Assembly (NCBI GenBank): GCA_040755395.1
Contig: JBFMAX010000012.1
Location: 62,001-126,000, forward strand
Length of the DNA stretch: 64,000 bases
Origin: Nitrospirota bacterium
GTDB taxonomy: Bacteria > Nitrospirota > Nitrospiria > Nitrospirales > Nitrospiraceae
Reading direction: 5' to 3'
Position 1 is the stretch's first letter; each line of letters begins with the position of its first letter. The position numbers were made by a program, and so were the translations under genes. The notes beneath the pieces were generated by a model. The model was not told the origin of the DNA, ran no database searches, and saw nothing but the letters and a program-made list of their open reading frames with translations. Positions 1 to 7,351 of the stretch are shown one piece after another.

Positions 1-29
1 AAGCGATCGGGAAGTGAGGGGAGAGGATC

Positions 30-665
30 ATGACGATTCGGCAATGGGCTGGTGTGTGTGGCGCGGCGGCATGGCTGTTCGCCGCGGCGCCTCCGGCCGA
101 TCTTGCGGCTGATGACCACGGGGTCACGATGCGCGGCCAGATGCATGGCGGCCACGATCAGGGCGAACCGGAGGAGCACAGCGCTGACTACCTGACGCAT
201 CTGCAGAAGCATGCCAAAGAGATCGGCCTGACACCGGAACAGATCGGCAAGGTCAAAGCCATGCAGCTCGACCTCAATCGAAGCCGAGCGAGAAAGGAGG
301 CAGACATCAAGATCGCCACACTTGAGTTGCATGCGCTCTTGGAGGAGGAGGAGGAGGAGCAGGCCGACCTCTCCGCAGTTCAAGCGAAGGTTGACCAACT
401 CGAGAAAGCAGAAGGGGCCCTCCTGCTTGCCGCAATCAAGGCCGAGCGTGATGCCATGGCGATGTTGACGCCGGAACAGCGGGAAAAAGATCGTGCCCAT
501 CGTGAACGGATGATGAGGGAAGGCAGGGGCGAGGGACAACATCGTGGTGGCATGGGTGGAATGCAGCGCGGCATGGGCACGATGGGCTGCAGCGGGGCAC
601 GCGGAGACCATGGCGGAGATGGGCCCGAAACCGAACGTCCCGGCGGGGAAGAGCATAAACATTGA
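30..665 (+). CDS. Spy/CpxP-like periplasmic LTxxQ protein
   Basis: A 211-residue exported protein. The N-terminus has a short hydrophobic stretch ending near an Ala-rich site (about residues 1-27), consistent with a signal peptide. The middle is a charged helical segment with two copies of the LTPEQ motif (near residues 68 and 148), the signature of the Spy/CpxP/zinc-resistance family of periplasmic helical chaperones and metal or stress sensors. A Glu run sits near residue 105. The C-terminal 50 residues are rich in His, Gly and Met, suggesting metal binding. AGGGGAGAGG precedes the ATG at a suitable distance. Family membership is fairly firm; the metal role is inference. Downstream lie gene remnants rather than an intact partner. 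Confidence 0.75.
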   Translation: MTIRQWAGVCGAAAWLFAAAPPADLAADDHGVTMRGQMHGGHDQGEPEEHSADYLTHLQKHAKEIGLTPEQIGKVKAMQLDLNRSRARKEADIKIATLELHALLEEEEEEQADLSAVQAKVDQLEKAEGALLLAAIKAERDAMAMLTPEQREKDRAHRERMMREGRGEGQHRGGMGGMQRGMGTMGCSGARGDHGGDGPETERPGGEEHKH

Positions 666-723
666 AAGACGATGCAAGGGATCGGGCCCTTTCGATAGGT
701 CCCTGACCCTGGAGCCGGTTGGA

Positions 724-1023
724 GGGGTTGCAAACATCGTTTTCGCTGGGGTGGCCGATCGTGAACGGGCTGCCGAGGAAGTGGCCGGTCTGTTCCTGAA
801 GGAGTTGGGCGAGGGGATGACGAGGGAAATGAGCAAAAAAGGGACGGCGGAGGCGATCAAGGTCTGCGCCGAACTCGCCCCGGGTATCGCCGGCAGGCTA
901 TCTTGTGAGCATGGCTGGCGCGTGACCCGCGTGGCGACGCGGGTGCGCAATCCCTTGCTCGGGATGCCGGACGCGTGGGAGCAGAAGGTCTTGGCCGAAT
1001 TCGCCGAGCGGGCGACGAAGGGG
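724..1023 (+). pseudogene. DUF3365 (Tll0287-like) domain remnant
   Basis: One reading frame here encodes a stretch matching the DUF3365/Tll0287-like heme domain: an AIKVCAELAPGIA segment, then a Trp-Arg region and RNPLLGMPDAWEQ, corresponding to the family's Cys-containing helix and its RNP-x-N-x-PDxWE block. There is no credible start, no signal peptide, and the usual C-terminal half with a CxxCH-type heme site is missing because the frame runs into thioredoxin-like sequence in another frame. I read it as a decayed fragment. The containing open frame (544-1065) overlaps the Spy-like gene and its N-terminal part is not meaningful. Confidence 0.55.
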
Positions 1024-1024
1024 T

Positions 1025-1255
1025 CTGGACCGCCATGCGCCCCGCCACGCCCGGGAGGAGCTTAGGCGGACTCTCACTGGATCACCGGAGGCCGAGTCTG
1101 ACGCACTGGCGGACCGGTTCGGCATCACGGACATCCCGACGCTGATGCTCTTCCAGGGGAGACGTGAGGTGGCGCGGCAGTCCGGCGCGTTAGTCCTCCA
1201 GGACATCTTGCGCTGGGTCCGCGGTCACATCGAATCCGGTGCGAGGTCTCCGTCG
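1025..1255 (+). pseudogene. Thioredoxin-like C-terminal remnant
   Basis: A second frame directly after the DUF3365 remnant encodes a block like the C-terminal half of thioredoxin: LADRFGITDIPTLMLFQG (the cis-Pro IPT motif and following strand), then REVARQSGAL and a final helix DILRWVRGHI. The N-terminal half with the CxxC active site is not present in a readable form and there is no start codon or ribosome binding site. Open translation continues to a stop at 1379-1381 with no further similarity. It appears to be a decayed thioredoxin gene, possibly once an operon partner of the upstream gene. Confidence 0.5.
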
Positions 1256-1430
1256 GTGAAGAAAGGGAGATCGATCACCTGTATCAATGACTGTAGCAAT
1301 CGGCAACATGTGTCCAGGCCGAGGATACCCAGATCTCCATACTGGACACCTTCTTCTCTCCACCAAATCTCAGCATTCTGAAGACTCCCTTGGTATGTGA
1401 TCTACTGCTACTCGCTTCTTGGAGGCGTCC

Positions 1431-1970
1431 ATGCCTGGGAACAAGCGCCCGATATTCAATGTGCAGAAACACCGGGCCTCTCATTTACATTACGATTTTC
1501 GCCTCGAGATTGGCGGTGTGCTCAAGTCATGGGCGATTCCAAAAGGACCGTCCATGGATCCGACCGTCAAGCGGCTGGCCGTGGAGGTCGAGGACCATGC
1601 CGTCGGATACGCGGATTTTGAAGGCGTCATCGAGGAAGGTCACTACGGGGCCGGGCCGGTGCTGGTTTGGGATACGGGCTGGTTCGAGCTGACCGAGGAG
1701 GGTAGGGCCGCGACCGCTTCAGGAATGCTCAAGTCCGGGAAATTGGACTTCTGTTTGCATGGAAGAAGGCTTCAGGGCCGATTCACCTTGGTCCGGATGA
1801 AGGGTCGTCCGCGCCAGTGGTTGCTCATGAAACAACGTGACGAGCGCGCCCAGTCAGGCGTCGAGATCACCGAGAAATGGACGACCTCAGTTCTGACCGG
1901 CAGGACGATCGAGGATCTGGAGCAGGCCGCCGCAGCGGGGAAGCTCAAGATGTACCGGTGTGGGGGATGA
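1431..1970 (+). CDS. Stand-alone LigD-type 3'-phosphoesterase domain protein
   Basis: A 179-residue protein consisting only of the DNA 3'-phosphoesterase (PE) domain found at the N-terminus of multidomain ligase D in bacterial non-homologous end joining. The hallmark [18 protein letters not shown] block with its metal-binding His and Asp is at residues 10-30, followed by a WAIPKGPS motif, [16 protein letters not shown] and GHYGAGPV, all typical of PE domains. In the family this domain trims 3' phosphates and ribonucleotides at DNA ends. The start is the ATG at 1431 because GGAGG lies 6 bases upstream; a TTG at 1419 is in frame but unsupported. No ku or polymerase/ligase gene is nearby. Function is inferred from the family. 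Confidence 0.85.
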   Translation: MPGNKRPIFNVQKHRASHLHYDFRLEIGGVLKSWAIPKGPSMDPTVKRLAVEVEDHAVGYADFEGVIEEGHYGAGPVLVWDTGWFELTEEGRAATASGMLKSGKLDFCLHGRRLQGRFTLVRMKGRPRQWLLMKQRDERAQSGVEITEKWTTSVLTGRTIEDLEQAAAAGKLKMYRCGG

Positions 1971-2100
1971 CGCTGTCACGATCGTTCAGGCACCCGGCAG
2001 CGCCGGTTCCTGCTGTTGCACGGAGAGGTTACCACGACGGTGGTGGTCTCTGCTCGTGGGTGACCCATGTGGGCTAACGACATGACCGGAGAGAGAAGCC

Positions 2101-2754
2101 GTGTCCGCCAAGGCGGACCTCAATCGGTCATCTCCCTTCCTTTCGAAAGCGTGGCTCTTGCTAGACAGTGACCGTGCCGAGAAAGCTGCCGAGCTGTCCA
2201 AGGCCCAAGGGAAGCCGGCTGCGTGGGCCGGCGAGCAGTACAACCTCGGCAATGCCTGGAGCAAGGTTCCGGAGAGGCAATTCCCGGAGAAATGGGAGCG
2301 GGCCATCACACACTACGAACAAGCGCTGCCGATCCGGACTCGGCAGAAAGACGGCGCACGCCATGCCGCGACATTGTAGAATCTGGGGGCCGCCTACCGC
2401 GAGCTGAAATCCGGCGATCGAATTGCCAACATCTGCAAAGCGATCCGCTGTTTTCATCGGGCGATACGCGCCCTGCCACGGGCGGCCGGTCCCAAGAAAC
2501 GCGCTGACCTTCACAACAACTTGGGCAACGCCTACGCGTCTCCCGCGGCTGAAGACCATGAGCCCGTGCGCAATGCCGCTAGAGCCCTGCAGCACTTTGG
2601 GCGCACCCTGTTCGTTATATGTCCTTTGAACTATTCACCATATGTTCACCAAGAGGCCGGAACTGGTCGGTTTGGGCGGAACAGATCGGATGGTACGAAA
2701 CGGGAACGCGCGCTGGAGGCTGCGAATCTCTTGGAGTTTGTGGAGTTTTGTTAG
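2101..2754 (+). pseudogene. TPR protein broken by an amber codon
   Basis: From a GTG at 2101 one frame encodes tetratricopeptide-like units: a YNLGNAWSK repeat with an AITHYEQALPI helix, then an in-frame TAG at 2377-2379, then in the same frame NLGAAYRELKSGD, AIRCFHRAIRAL and LHNNLGNAYAS, which are further TPR helices. The frame stays open to a TAG at 2752-2754, but the last 50 codons lose similarity. The clean continuation of TPR pattern straight through the stop suggests a recently inactivated gene, although a sequencing error cannot be excluded. It lies in the decayed 0.7-2.9 kb zone. Confidence 0.6.
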
Positions 2755-2937
2755 GGGAGGAGAGAAGCGAGAGGCGGTTTATAAGTCCGCCACGGGTAGT
2801 GGTTGTACCAATGCGGGTTCGACGGCGTCAAGGGGCGTACACCGTGTCGTCGGCACGAGTGAACGGTCGAACTTTACGATGTGTGGAAATCAATGCGTAT
2901 GGGCGCGCGGTGAAGAAAATAAGGAGCCAGGAAGGGT
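2755..2937. other. Non-coding stretch with no recognisable feature
   Basis: Between the decayed TPR gene and the end of the OB-fold gene I see no convincing gene, RNA or terminator. Short open frames here show no family pattern. Confidence 0.4.
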
Positions 2938-3378
2938 TTATCCGATCAAGTCCGGATTCAGTCTGTTCATCGGCATGATCGCGGTGGCCTTGATCTCGTT
3001 GTACACGATGGCTCGTCCGGCCTGGCGCAGGCGACTGAATATGCCTTCGACGATCACCAGATCGCCTTCTCGTACCTCAGCTTTGCCGAGTCCGATCACT
3101 TTCAACGTGCCGGCATGGTCCTGGAGCAGGAAACCGTAAGCCGGCTGGCCTTGCCTGTTCGTCGCGAGTTGAACGTTTGTCACCTTGCCGGCGACGGTGA
3201 CCACCTGGTGGTCATATTGGTCAGGATGGGAGAGAAGTTCGGCGATGTCCAGGACGTTCGCCGCACGCAGCGTGGTAGGTTGAGATACAGAAACGAAGAA
3301 GAGGAGGAAAACCGGAACGGGAAGGAACAGCCGGAGAGTCCCGCTCAGTGTCCGAACCGCCCGTCCCGCATTCTGCAT
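2938..3378 (-). CDS. Exported OB-fold protein
   Basis: A 146-residue protein with an N-terminal hydrophobic signal segment (about residues 8-35, ending near an Ala-Ala site) and a mature part like the single OB-fold (nucleic-acid-binding or tRNA_anti-like) domain: DIAELLSHPDQYDHQVVTVAGKV, a YGFLLQD strand, then GDLVIVEGIF. Such small periplasmic OB proteins are frequent but mostly of unknown function. An upstream ATG at 3414 is in frame but would overlap the predicted -35 box. The promoter geometry puts transcription start at the A of the ATG at 3378, so this start is chosen and the mRNA is predicted to be leaderless. Orientation is convergent with the remnants upstream. Confidence 0.7.
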   Translation of the reverse strand: MQNAGRAVRTLSGTLRLFLPVPVFLLFFVSVSQPTTLRAANVLDIAELLSHPDQYDHQVVTVAGKVTNVQLATNRQGQPAYGFLLQDHAGTLKVIGLGKAEVREGDLVIVEGIFSRLRQAGRAIVYNEIKATAIMPMNRLNPDLIG

Positions 3379-3384
3379 GAGCGA

Positions 3385-3414
3385 ATTATACAGGAATGAG
3401 CCGAAAAATTTCAA
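3385..3414 (-). promoter_or_regulatory. Sigma-70-like promoter giving a leaderless mRNA
   Basis: On the minus strand TTGAAA (3414 to 3409) and a perfect TATAAT (3390 to 3385) are separated by 18 bases. Six bases separate TATAAT from the ATG at 3378, so initiation about 7 bases past the -10 box would fall on the start codon. Confidence 0.6.
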
Positions 3415-3534
3415 AATGGCAAAACCGAGCTTGTCCGGATCTTGTTTCTTCAGAATCCCGCATGGTTCGGAGACGAAAGCGACTTTGCGTTCGGCCGGCT
3501 TTGGATTTGTGATGATAAAGGCTGTTCGGGGCGG

Positions 3535-4698
3535 TTAGCTCCGCTCCTCTCCCATGAGACTTTTCAACACGTGTTGCCCCATTTCACCCAGTTCAAGAGG
3601 CGTCTGCTCGGTGGGAGCTTCGAGTTGCTCGATGGCCACTTTGGGCTTCGGCGCGGTTCGCGTGAGAAGTTCCTGTTCGAGCGCTTCCGGAGACATGTCG
3701 ATATCCGAGAGAATCGCAGCCAGGCGTTGCAACCCGAAAAGCGAGCGGGTCGGTTCCGAGTGAACGGCGTTGGAGCTGGCTCCATGCACCAGGGAAAGCC
3801 AAAACCTTCCTTCTACCTCCTCAGGCAGGGTTCCCCAGGCGAAAGCCGCCAATTTTTCCAGCAAGGCCGACTCCGTTCTCTCCAAGCCGTCGTACACGGC
3901 TACCGACCGCTCGACGGGGCGCCGGGACAACGCCGTCAAGGTCTCTTTCCAAATATCCAGCGGAGGCGATCCCGCCTGCTGAAGCGGGGAGGTGGAGGTT
4001 TGCAACCGAGCCTGCAAGGCCTGCAGGTACTGATGCAAGTACTTCACCTTTCGACCAGCCAGGCTGCTGGCTGGAATGCCCCAGATGTGGGCGATTTCGT
4101 GATCCTGCAGTGGAGTGTGATTGGCGGTGACGTATTCCCGTTGCGACAGGTCAAGGCGTTTTCGATGTCGTTCCGCCAGTCTCACCTGGGTCTGACATTC
4201 GATGATCAGCCGTTCTTTCTGATAACCCGTTTCCGAGATTTCCTCGTTCTCCCATTTCTGCTCGAGCGCTCGGATAGCCGGCTTGGGAAGCGCGGTACGA
4301 GCCTGCTGCCGGACTTCCTTCACCGCCGTCGGACTGAGCCCGAATTTCGACGTCAACAGATGCTCGGCCCGATCAGCCTGCGATTCACAGAGCGCGCACA
4401 ATTTGCGGAGACACTCCACTTGCAGCCATGTCCGTTCCCGCCGCAACCGAACCTGGCGGCGATATTGGGCGACGCGGTCCGTGACCGACTCGATCGCCTC
4501 GCGGGACATCAGGACATGAGGAGGAGCCTTGGTACCGGTCTGGCGACGGGGATCCGGTCGGTCCGCCGCCATGTATTCGATGTCTTCCTGAGTGACGTCG
4601 AAGTATTGGAGAAAAAGCAGACGCATCATGATGCGTCCCTGGATCGGCAGGGCGTCGATGACGGCTTGGACATCTTCGGCGGTAATCACGGATGCCAT
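3535..4698 (-). CDS. Conserved-looking hypothetical protein, 387 aa
   Basis: I do not recognise a named family. The protein is soluble, Arg/Glu/Gln-rich and largely helical, with no signal peptide or membrane segment. The middle part (about residues 75-130) carries two Cys (CLRKLCALC) in a charged helix, followed by long helical segments that could form a coiled coil. It begins with a short acidic/hydrophobic region (TAEDVQAVIDALP) that reads like a small helical domain. It lies 33 bases downstream of a 70-residue gene on the same strand and is probably co-transcribed with it. The long opposite-strand frame over the same bases (3442-4995) is a shadow. Confidence 0.6.
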   Translation of the reverse strand: MASVITAEDVQAVIDALPIQGRIMMRLLFLQYFDVTQEDIEYMAADRPDPRRQTGTKAPPHVLMSREAIESVTDRVAQYRRQVRLRRERTWLQVECLRKLCALCESQADRAEHLLTSKFGLSPTAVKEVRQQARTALPKPAIRALEQKWENEEISETGYQKERLIIECQTQVRLAERHRKRLDLSQREYVTANHTPLQDHEIAHIWGIPASSLAGRKVKYLHQYLQALQARLQTSTSPLQQAGSPPLDIWKETLTALSRRPVERSVAVYDGLERTESALLEKLAAFAWGTLPEEVEGRFWLSLVHGASSNAVHSEPTRSLFGLQRLAAILSDIDMSPEALEQELLTRTAPKPKVAIEQLEAPTEQTPLELGEMGQHVLKSLMGEERS

Positions 4699-4731
4699 GG
4701 AAGAAGATATCTCCGGGCGCCTGCTCCGGTT

Positions 4732-4944
4732 TCAGGCGGAGCCGCTCTGATGCGATTCCAGATACACGGCGACATATTCTCGGATCTGCTGGACCGTTCC
4801 GCTGATAAACAGTTCTCTGGGAATCTCCACCCGGACCAGCTTGGCGGGATCGACTCCACGTTCAAGGGCGTATTCCTCGTCCACGTACAGGCTGACCGAT
4901 CCGTCCGGGTAGCGGATCGCGTACAACGCTGTGTTATCGGCCAT
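4732..4944 (-). CDS. Small hypothetical protein, 70 aa
   Basis: A small acidic protein starting MADNTALYAIRYPDGSV. The alternation of strands (YAIRYPDGSVSLYVDEEY) and a later helix (VQQIREYVAVYLESH) suggest a compact alpha/beta fold. No family is recognised. It precedes the 387-residue gene with a short gap and the two probably form one transcript. The gene upstream on the same strand ends at 5026. Confidence 0.55.
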   Translation of the reverse strand: MADNTALYAIRYPDGSVSLYVDEEYALERGVDPAKLVRVEIPRELFISGTVQQIREYVAVYLESHQSGSA

Positions 4945-5025
4945 GTTTCGTCGTCCGGAAAACAGGTTGCTGGAAGCAAAAGGCCGCGGAGATAGTGTCC
5001 AAATAACACACGGCAGGTCCGGGTG

Positions 5026-5745
5026 TCAAAGTGCCGGGCGCTTGACCATCGATCCCGGCGAGGAAAAGCAGGCCCTTCGCCAGATCACATAGGCGGTGAA
5101 GGCTGCGAGGGTGATCAAGAACACAAACCGGACACGGCCGTACCCGAAACAAGCGAAGTTGGCGGTCGCGTTCAGAAGGCCGAAACCCGCATAGACAAGG
5201 TAGAGGAAGAGCGACCACCGGCGAAGGCGCAGGAACCCATAGCCGATCAAGACATGAAGGGTGGGAGATTGGGCTTTGGCCAGAATGCCCATCAGCCCGT
5301 CCGGTTTGATGCAGAAGATGGTCAAGGCGTACGTCGGGTTCGCGACAATGATGTAGAAATCCGTCAGGGCCGTGAGCAGGAACAGACCACCGAGGTAGCG
5401 GATATCGTGAGCCTTAGCCCAGGCGATCCGAAAGGTTTGCAGTAACCCGGGCGGGTCCGGCGTACGCGACAGGTAGGCGTGGTAACTCTGAGCGGCCCAC
5501 CAGGGAAGGGCCACCAGCATGAACAAGAACACCCCGGCTCCGGACCCGCCTAGGCGTCCGCCCAGCCAGGCGCAGGCGACAAGCAAGAGGCCGGTCAGAA
5601 AAATGGTCAAGGCCTGTTTGGGTCTCCCTTGGAGCGCCTGGCCAAGACCGGGGATCAACCCCGACAAGATTGCGGCAAGAGATGGCGAAACGGCGGGGAC
5701 GGGGGCGGAAGGGAATCGATGTTCGGGCTGAGGGGACTGCGGCAC
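5026..5745 (-). CDS. Polytopic membrane protein, 239 aa
   Basis: An integral membrane protein with about five or six hydrophobic segments (approximately residues 22-34, 45-62, 68-85, 115-135, 160-180 and 205-225). The N-terminal segment contains LIPGLGQALQGRPKQAL, the GLGQ-type motif seen in many small TM2/DUF5683-like membrane proteins, where a Gly-rich turn precedes a polar loop and a second helix. No enzyme motif is visible. It lies downstream of hemQ, but the strong terminator at 5792-5832 probably separates the two transcripts. Function unknown. Confidence 0.6.
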   Translation of the reverse strand: MPQSPQPEHRFPSAPVPAVSPSLAAILSGLIPGLGQALQGRPKQALTIFLTGLLLVACAWLGGRLGGSGAGVFLFMLVALPWWAAQSYHAYLSRTPDPPGLLQTFRIAWAKAHDIRYLGGLFLLTALTDFYIIVANPTYALTIFCIKPDGLMGILAKAQSPTLHVLIGYGFLRLRRWSLFLYLVYAGFGLLNATANFACFGYGRVRFVFLITLAAFTAYVIWRRACFSSPGSMVKRPAL

Positions 5746-5791
5746 GGGAAATTTGCGGTCCGTTTATGAGCGGCATGTCTGCGGTGTCGCG

Positions 5792-5832
5792 TCAAAAACA
5801 AGCGGCCTTCGGTGGAGAGACCGAAGGCCGCT
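5792..5832 (-). terminator. Rho-independent terminator after hemQ
   Basis: On the minus strand a 13-base stem (AGCGGCCTTCGGT paired with ACCGAAGGCCGCT) with a 6-base loop is followed by TGTTTTTG. It begins 26 bases after the hemQ stop and matches an intrinsic terminator well. Confidence 0.85.
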
Positions 5833-5857
5833 CAACGCGAAACGACAGATCGACCGG

Positions 5858-6565
5858 TCAGCCTCCAAGAGTGTCCAGAGCTTCTTTGAGACTCTTTCGA
5901 ATGCACGTGAAGATCGGCGTATCACGCAAGGTGTAACGGCTGCCTTCGGTCTCCCGGAGGGCCATCACGAGATCCAGAAAATCCTCGGGTTTGTCGCTTT
6001 CGAACGCCACCACCCACTCCTGGTCGTCAAGCCCGAAGGAATACGTGGTGTTGAGTTTCACGGAAGGGAAACGATGGCCGACTTCGATATGCTCGTCCAT
6101 CATGCCTTGGCGGGCCGCTTTCGTGAGCAGGAACCACTCGCGGGTTTTCACGAACGGATACACGAAGATGTACTTGCTTTTGCCGGGGATGATCGAGAGC
6201 CGTTTACTCTCTTGATTTTCATGCGTGTGATGATCAACGTAGATCGACCGTTTGGTCATCGACAAATAGGAATACGGCGTCGCCAGATACTTGCCCAATC
6301 CGCTGGCCAGGATCTTGGTGCTCATCTCCTGGAACAGCTCCAACTCATAGCTGATTCGCCACAACATGAAGTCGCAATCGCCGCGGATGCCGACGGTGGT
6401 GTAGGCCAGCACCATGACCTTTCCGGTGTACTCTTCGACGGCGCGGATAAACTCTTGTTTGCCTCTGGACCGCTCGTCTTCTGGCAGTCTCCGCCAGGCA
6501 GAATCAACCTTATAGAAAGCAAAGTTCACGTACTGGCGCTTCGCGGATTGTTCAGGGCTGGCCAT
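5858..6565 (-). CDS. hemQ: Coproheme decarboxylase, chlorite-dismutase family
   Basis: A 235-residue protein of the chlorite dismutase/HemQ superfamily. In the family, HemQ (ChdC) decarboxylates two propionates of iron-coproporphyrin III to give heme b in the coproporphyrin-dependent pathway. Visible motifs are FVYPFVKTREWF with the tyrosine that acts in catalysis (about Tyr136), MMDEHIEVGH with the proximal heme ligand (about His159), and a final NTTYSFGLDDQEW block typical of the actinobacterial/archaeal branch. At the position of the distal Arg needed for chlorite dismutation there is a Leu (about residue 171), so it should not be called chlorite dismutase. It is divergent from the gene at 6709 and followed by a strong terminator. 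Confidence 0.85.
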   Translation of the reverse strand: MASPEQSAKRQYVNFAFYKVDSAWRRLPEDERSRGKQEFIRAVEEYTGKVMVLAYTTVGIRGDCDFMLWRISYELELFQEMSTKILASGLGKYLATPYSYLSMTKRSIYVDHHTHENQESKRLSIIPGKSKYIFVYPFVKTREWFLLTKAARQGMMDEHIEVGHRFPSVKLNTTYSFGLDDQEWVVAFESDKPEDFLDLVMALRETEGSRYTLRDTPIFTCIRKSLKEALDTLGG

Positions 6566-6708
6566 TACGGTCCTCCATGAAATTTCTGGAATATTTCAAT
6601 CGGATAAGAGGCACTGTCTTTAGCACTTCGTCCTTTTGTTTGTCAACATGTCCGGGACCGTGCGGGCTCGTTGACAGAGGTTCGAACAATCTGCTAGTGC
6701 CTCCGACC

Positions 6709-7332
6709 ATGACAGCGTGGTTTCCCTCGTCGCGGCATGGGCGAAGGCTTCGCGGTCTCGAATGGGGAGGGCTCGTGATGGGACTTGTTCTTCCGTTCGA
6801 GGCGCAGGCCATCGAAGTCCAGCCGACCCGCGTCCAGATCGAAGCCGCCCTGCAACAAGGCAGGGCCGCTGCGGAGAAGCGCATCCCTCCGGATCAGCTC
6901 TATGCGTGGTTCGGAGCAACCGATGACTTGCATCCCAAGGGGTTCCTGATGACCAAGCTCAACGGGTTGGTCGTGATGGGCACCCATTTCGCTCTCCGCT
7001 CCGCGACGCCGACCGAGCAAGAGATTGCTCAGATTCTGAATGCCAAAACGCTGCTAGTCAGCGTCATTCTCTTCGGCGACCGGCCAAACTTCGCGGTGGA
7101 TAGCTATATGGTTCTGGAGCAAAACGGGAAGACGATCAAGCCGCTGAATGTCCGGTTCGACGGACGGGCGGCTCGGACCGCGGTTTGGCCGAGCTCGCCT
7201 GCGTATCGCGCCAAGGTCGTCGCGTCCTTCGCCTATGCCGATCTCGATCCGCGCGCCAAGACCAAGCTTGTGGTGTTTCCCTCCGGAGGAGGAGAGGTCA
7301 CGTTTGAGCTGGACTTCGCCCAGATTGACTGA
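6709..7332 (+). CDS. Exported hypothetical protein
   Basis: A 207-residue protein with a basic N-terminus and a hydrophobic stretch ending in FEAQAIEV, consistent with a signal peptide. The mature part has a DQLYAWFG segment, a strand-rich region (KGFLMTKLNGLVVMGTHFAL) and a C-terminal immunoglobulin-like run of strands. No family is recognised. The in-frame ATG at 6577 would add 44 residues overlapping the promoter region of the divergent hemQ and would bury the signal peptide, so 6709 is preferred. It ends 19 bases before cinA and may be co-transcribed with it. Confidence 0.6.
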   Translation: MTAWFPSSRHGRRLRGLEWGGLVMGLVLPFEAQAIEVQPTRVQIEAALQQGRAAAEKRIPPDQLYAWFGATDDLHPKGFLMTKLNGLVVMGTHFALRSATPTEQEIAQILNAKTLLVSVILFGDRPNFAVDSYMVLEQNGKTIKPLNVRFDGRAARTAVWPSSPAYRAKVVASFAYADLDPRAKTKLVVFPSGGGEVTFELDFAQID

Positions 7333-7351
7333 GCAGCCTCCTCGGAATCCT

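Noticed and set aside
3442-4995. 517-codon open frame on the plus strand
   Set aside because: Opposite two minus-strand genes that have better composition and start signals; no motif.
5858-6565. Chlorite dismutase
   Set aside because: The distal Arg is Leu and the C-terminal motif is of the HemQ type.
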